Shown here: positions 31,279 through 33,005 of the stretch, piece after piece
Layout of the letters: each line of letters begins with the position of its first letter
How positions within the stretch are numbered: the first letter of the stretch is position 1
Source: Clostridia bacterium
GTDB lineage: Bacteria; Bacillota; Clostridia; TANB77; CAG-508
DNA: 33,005 nt
Direction: 5' to 3'
Assembly (NCBI GenBank): GCA_017625035.1
Contig: JAGALX010000022.1
Coordinates: forward strand, 1-33,005
Program-made: the position numbers and the translations under genes
The notes under the pieces: generated by a model
The model's input: the letters and a program-made list of their open reading frames with translations, nothing else
Told to the model about the DNA's origin: nothing
The model's database searches: none

Positions 31279-32179
31279 AAATTTTAAAATTATTTATATC
31301 AATATTATCTATTTTTTCTTTTTCTAATTCCTTATATTTTAATATTGCATTAATTATATATTGTTCAATATATCTTTTATCTCGTTTCAATAAATCACTT
31401 GGTAATACTGACTCTATCTTATCTTTATTAAAACTAATTTGCTCATTTTGATTTCCTTTTGATTCAGATAAAATTTCACATAAAGTATTGTAATTTAATT
31501 GTTTCTTTTTACTTAATTCTCTAATTTTAATTGCTTGTCCATGACTTGGTGTTAAATCATCATAGATAAATGTTGAATAAAGTAATTTTTGTTCTTCTTT
31601 TGTTAAATAAGACAATTCTACTGCTGGTTTTAACCCAATTGTTAAATATGTTCTTTTATCATGTATTACCGAATTATCAACTAATTTTAATATTTCAGGT
31701 ATCAAATAAGTTAATCTAACATATCTTCTAACTTTTTCTCTTGATTCACCATTTTCTCTAGCAATTATTTCATCACTCCTTAACTTCGACACCCCAGTTG
31801 TCGAAGTATCTAATTTTTTACCCTGATGTTTTATTGCTTCTAATTTCATCTTATATGCAAATGCTCTTTCACTAGGTAAAATTCTTTCTCGATACATATT
31901 AGAATCTACCATAAATATTGTTGCTTCATCATCATTTAATTCCTTTATAAAGGCATCTATTTCATTCATTCCATTTAATTGAGAAGCTAATTTTCTTCTA
32001 TGTCCTGATATTAATTCATATCTTTCATTTTTCTTTGGTCTAACAATTATTGGATTTAAAAGTCCATTTTCCTTTATGCTATTGGCAAGTTGTTTTAATT
32101 CATCATCATCATTTACTAAAAATGGATGGTCTTTGAAATCATCTATTTGACTAATTTTTATTTTTACAATACTTTCCAT
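31277..32179 (-). CDS. parB: ParB/Spo0J-family partition protein
   Basis: A 300-residue protein. The N-terminal ParB domain has KISQIDDFKDHPF, LANSIKENGLLNPIIVRPKK and YELISGHRRKLA near 54-65, the GxRR-type box that binds CTP in ParB proteins. An HTH region follows (IIARENGESREKVRRYVRLT, near 145-165). The C-terminal part is helical. No ParA is in the window, so it may work with a host partner or act as a plasmid-type DNA-binding regulator. It lies 2 nt after the first HTH gene. Confidence 0.88.
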   Translation of the reverse strand: MESIVKIKISQIDDFKDHPFLVNDDDELKQLANSIKENGLLNPIIVRPKKNERYELISGHRRKLASQLNGMNEIDAFIKELNDDEATIFMVDSNMYRERILPSERAFAYKMKLEAIKHQGKKLDTSTTGVSKLRSDEIIARENGESREKVRRYVRLTYLIPEILKLVDNSVIHDKRTYLTIGLKPAVELSYLTKEEQKLLYSTFIYDDLTPSHGQAIKIRELSKKKQLNYNTLCEILSESKGNQNEQISFNKDKIESVLPSDLLKRDKRYIEQYIINAILKYKELEKEKIDNIDINNFKI

Positions 32180-32181
32180 AA

Positions 32182-32652
32182 TTATTTATCCTCCAATTTA
32201 TAATTTAATTTCCAATTTATGTAGTCATTATATGAGATTTCTCTTCTTAATCTTTTGCTTCTCATATTGTCCCATTCGTTTATAAAACTTCTAATACATT
32301 TGATTTGTTTTTCATCTACATAAGGAACATTAGATAAATCAAGACGATAATTGGGTATTAATTCTTCCAACCACATTAAACTATATATTACATCTATTAT
32401 TTCTAAATAATCATATTTTTTAATTGCATTATAATTTACATCTAGAATCTTTGCAATTTTTTTTGTTCTATCTTCCTTAGGATTTCTATTTCCTTTTTCA
32501 TATCTCGTCATTGTTCTTCTTTTACATTCTCCTGTTAATCCTAATCTATCAGAAACATTATCCTGTGTCATAAGTCTAAACTGTCTTGCAAATGCAATTC
32601 TAGATCCTTGAGACATATCTTTTAATACTGGTTTTGTATATAATAGTCGCAT
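32182..32652 (-). CDS. HTH regulator at the right end of the element
   Basis: A 156-residue protein starting MRLLYTKPVLKDM; GGAGG lies about 8 nt ahead of this ATG, whereas a longer upstream start has none. An XRE-like HTH covers about 15-65 (RIAFARQFRLMTQDNVSDRL, then KRRTMTRYEKGNRNPKED). The C-terminal half (YSLMWLEELIPNYR and INEWDNMRSKRLRREISY) is not recognised. This protein type is common as the first gene of ParB-linked Firmicutes mobile elements. Probably the first gene of the maintenance operon. Confidence 0.8.
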   Translation of the reverse strand: MRLLYTKPVLKDMSQGSRIAFARQFRLMTQDNVSDRLGLTGECKRRTMTRYEKGNRNPKEDRTKKIAKILDVNYNAIKKYDYLEIIDVIYSLMWLEELIPNYRLDLSNVPYVDEKQIKCIRSFINEWDNMRSKRLRREISYNDYINWKLNYKLEDK

Positions 32653-32696
32653 TTTTAATTCCTCCATTTTTTCATCGTACATTACTATTAAAAAAG

Positions 32697-32740
32697 CAAA
32701 AAAAGACTAAGATTTGCAACTTAATGTTTAATCTTAGTCT
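32697..32740 (-). terminator. Hairpin with U-tract at the right end
   Basis: AGACTAAGAT/ATCTTAGTCT with a 17-nt loop, then seven T on the minus strand. It may end the ppdK transcript (107 nt after its stop) or be the 5' leader hairpin of the HTH gene, since a TATAAT box lies just upstream. Confidence 0.75.
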
Positions 32741-32749
32741 AAATTTTAT

Positions 32750-32755
32750 ATTATA
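32750..32755 (-). promoter_or_regulatory. Possible -10 box of the right-end operon
   Basis: TATAAT between ppdK and the HTH gene. The -35 is weak. If used, transcription would begin at the base of the hairpin, as predicted for the XRE gene at 24553. Confidence 0.35.
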
Positions 32756-32846
32756 TTCAATAATTTTTATAATTAAATATCCTTAAGAATATCATTTAAA
32801 TACCTTATATACCCAGTATTTATATAAATATGTCTATTTTATTTAA

Positions 32847-33005
32847 TTAATTTTGCCCATCAGACTTGATTGCGGCTTGTGCAGCAGCTAATCTTGCGAT
32901 AGGTACTCTGAATGGAGAACATGATACATATGTTAATCCTGCTTTATGACAGAATTCAACACTTGCTGGATCTCCTCCGTGTTCACCACAGATTCCTAAT
33001 TTAAT
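32847..33005 (-). CDS. ppdK: Pyruvate,phosphate dikinase, C-terminal end
   Basis: The gene runs off the right edge; 52 C-terminal residues are present. [20 protein letters not shown] and [20 protein letters not shown] are the highly conserved end of PPDK, with the catalytic-domain GEHGGDP and SCSPFRVP motifs (the Cys acts in pyruvate enolisation). The enzyme makes phosphoenolpyruvate from pyruvate, ATP and phosphate or runs in the glycolytic direction in many anaerobes. It is ordinary chromosome and marks the right side of the element. Confidence 0.97.
   Translation of the reverse strand: MKLGICGEHGGDPASVEFCHKAGLTYVSCSPFRVPIARLAAAQAAIKSDGQN

Larger units (their letters stand above)
163..32760. 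mobile_element. Putative integrative conjugative element or integrated conjugative plasmid
   Basis: The block contains a complete set for conjugation: relaxase, RHH accessory proteins, candidate oriT, VirD4, VirB4, VirB6-, VirB3- and VirB2-like proteins and a wall hydrolase, plus ParB, a DUF6017 replication-type protein, SSB, restriction-modification and surface cargo. Nearly all genes point one way. Ends are approximate: ppdK on the right is chromosomal, while the left end is set by the terminator before DUF3781. No direct repeats that could be att sites were recognised, and no integrase is present, so the element may be longer on the left or may be a fixed plasmid. Confidence 0.75.

Noticed and set aside
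163..32703. Shared AAAAAAGCAAA near both ends as att sites
   Set aside because: The match is short, A-rich and falls in the U-tracts of two terminators, so it is likely coincidence.

Overview
The window is very AT-rich, uses the standard bacterial code (TGA is a stop, for example at the ends of the relaxase and the recombinase-like gene) and has Shine-Dalgarno sites of the Firmicutes type. This suggests a low-GC Firmicute, possibly one of the uncultured gut Bacilli related to the RF39/Erysipelotrichia/Mollicutes groups; that placement is an inference. Most of the window looks like one integrated conjugative element of about 32.5 kb. It lies between a partial DUF3781 gene (1-114) and the 3' end of pyruvate,phosphate dikinase (32847-33005). 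All but one of the genes are on the minus strand, so the element reads from right to left. No active integrase, transposase, tRNA or CRISPR array was found.

Right end (32.75-29.0 kb), maintenance and control: a helix-turn-helix regulator, ParB without ParA, a HTH_36/DUF6017 replication-type protein, one plus-strand gene (29874-30386) divergent from a small Cro/CI-type repressor, and a second HTH protein whose promoter and start carry repeated TAGCCAC boxes. A complete type III restriction-modification system (Mod and Res) follows at 28.8-24.9 kb. Downstream of Res is a small intergenic RNA gene of about 100 nt with a good promoter, three hairpins and its own terminator. It has an 11-nt perfect match to the start region of a gene in the transfer operon.

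Middle (24.5-11.3 kb), transfer operon: an XRE protein, small ORFs, an ArpU-like regulator and a promoter near 23.3 kb lead into a membrane-anchored stalk protein, a large thioester/Cna-B surface adhesin with a VPNTL sorting signal, a sortase, a degenerate serine-recombinase domain, an SSB and two unknown genes. Then come the type IV secretion core (VirB2-, VirB6-, VirB3/PrgI- and VirB4-like) and an M23 endopeptidase. A 279-bp gap rich in dyads is the likely oriT. It is followed by two ribbon-helix-helix proteins, a MobL/MobP2 relaxase, small proteins including a DpnD/PcfM-like one, and the VirD4 coupling protein.

Left end (6-0.2 kb), cargo: a HEPN-like unknown protein, a three-gene surface-fibre cassette (TasA-like protein, SipW-type signal peptidase, InlB-repeat protein with the same SipW-type leader), then an operon of a membrane-anchored HTH regulator, a membrane protein with Asp-box motifs and a small cysteine-containing membrane protein, closed by a terminator. 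In at least six places an intrinsic-terminator-like hairpin sits directly before a gene's ribosome binding site with little or no room for a promoter, so readthrough or attenuation may shape expression across the element.
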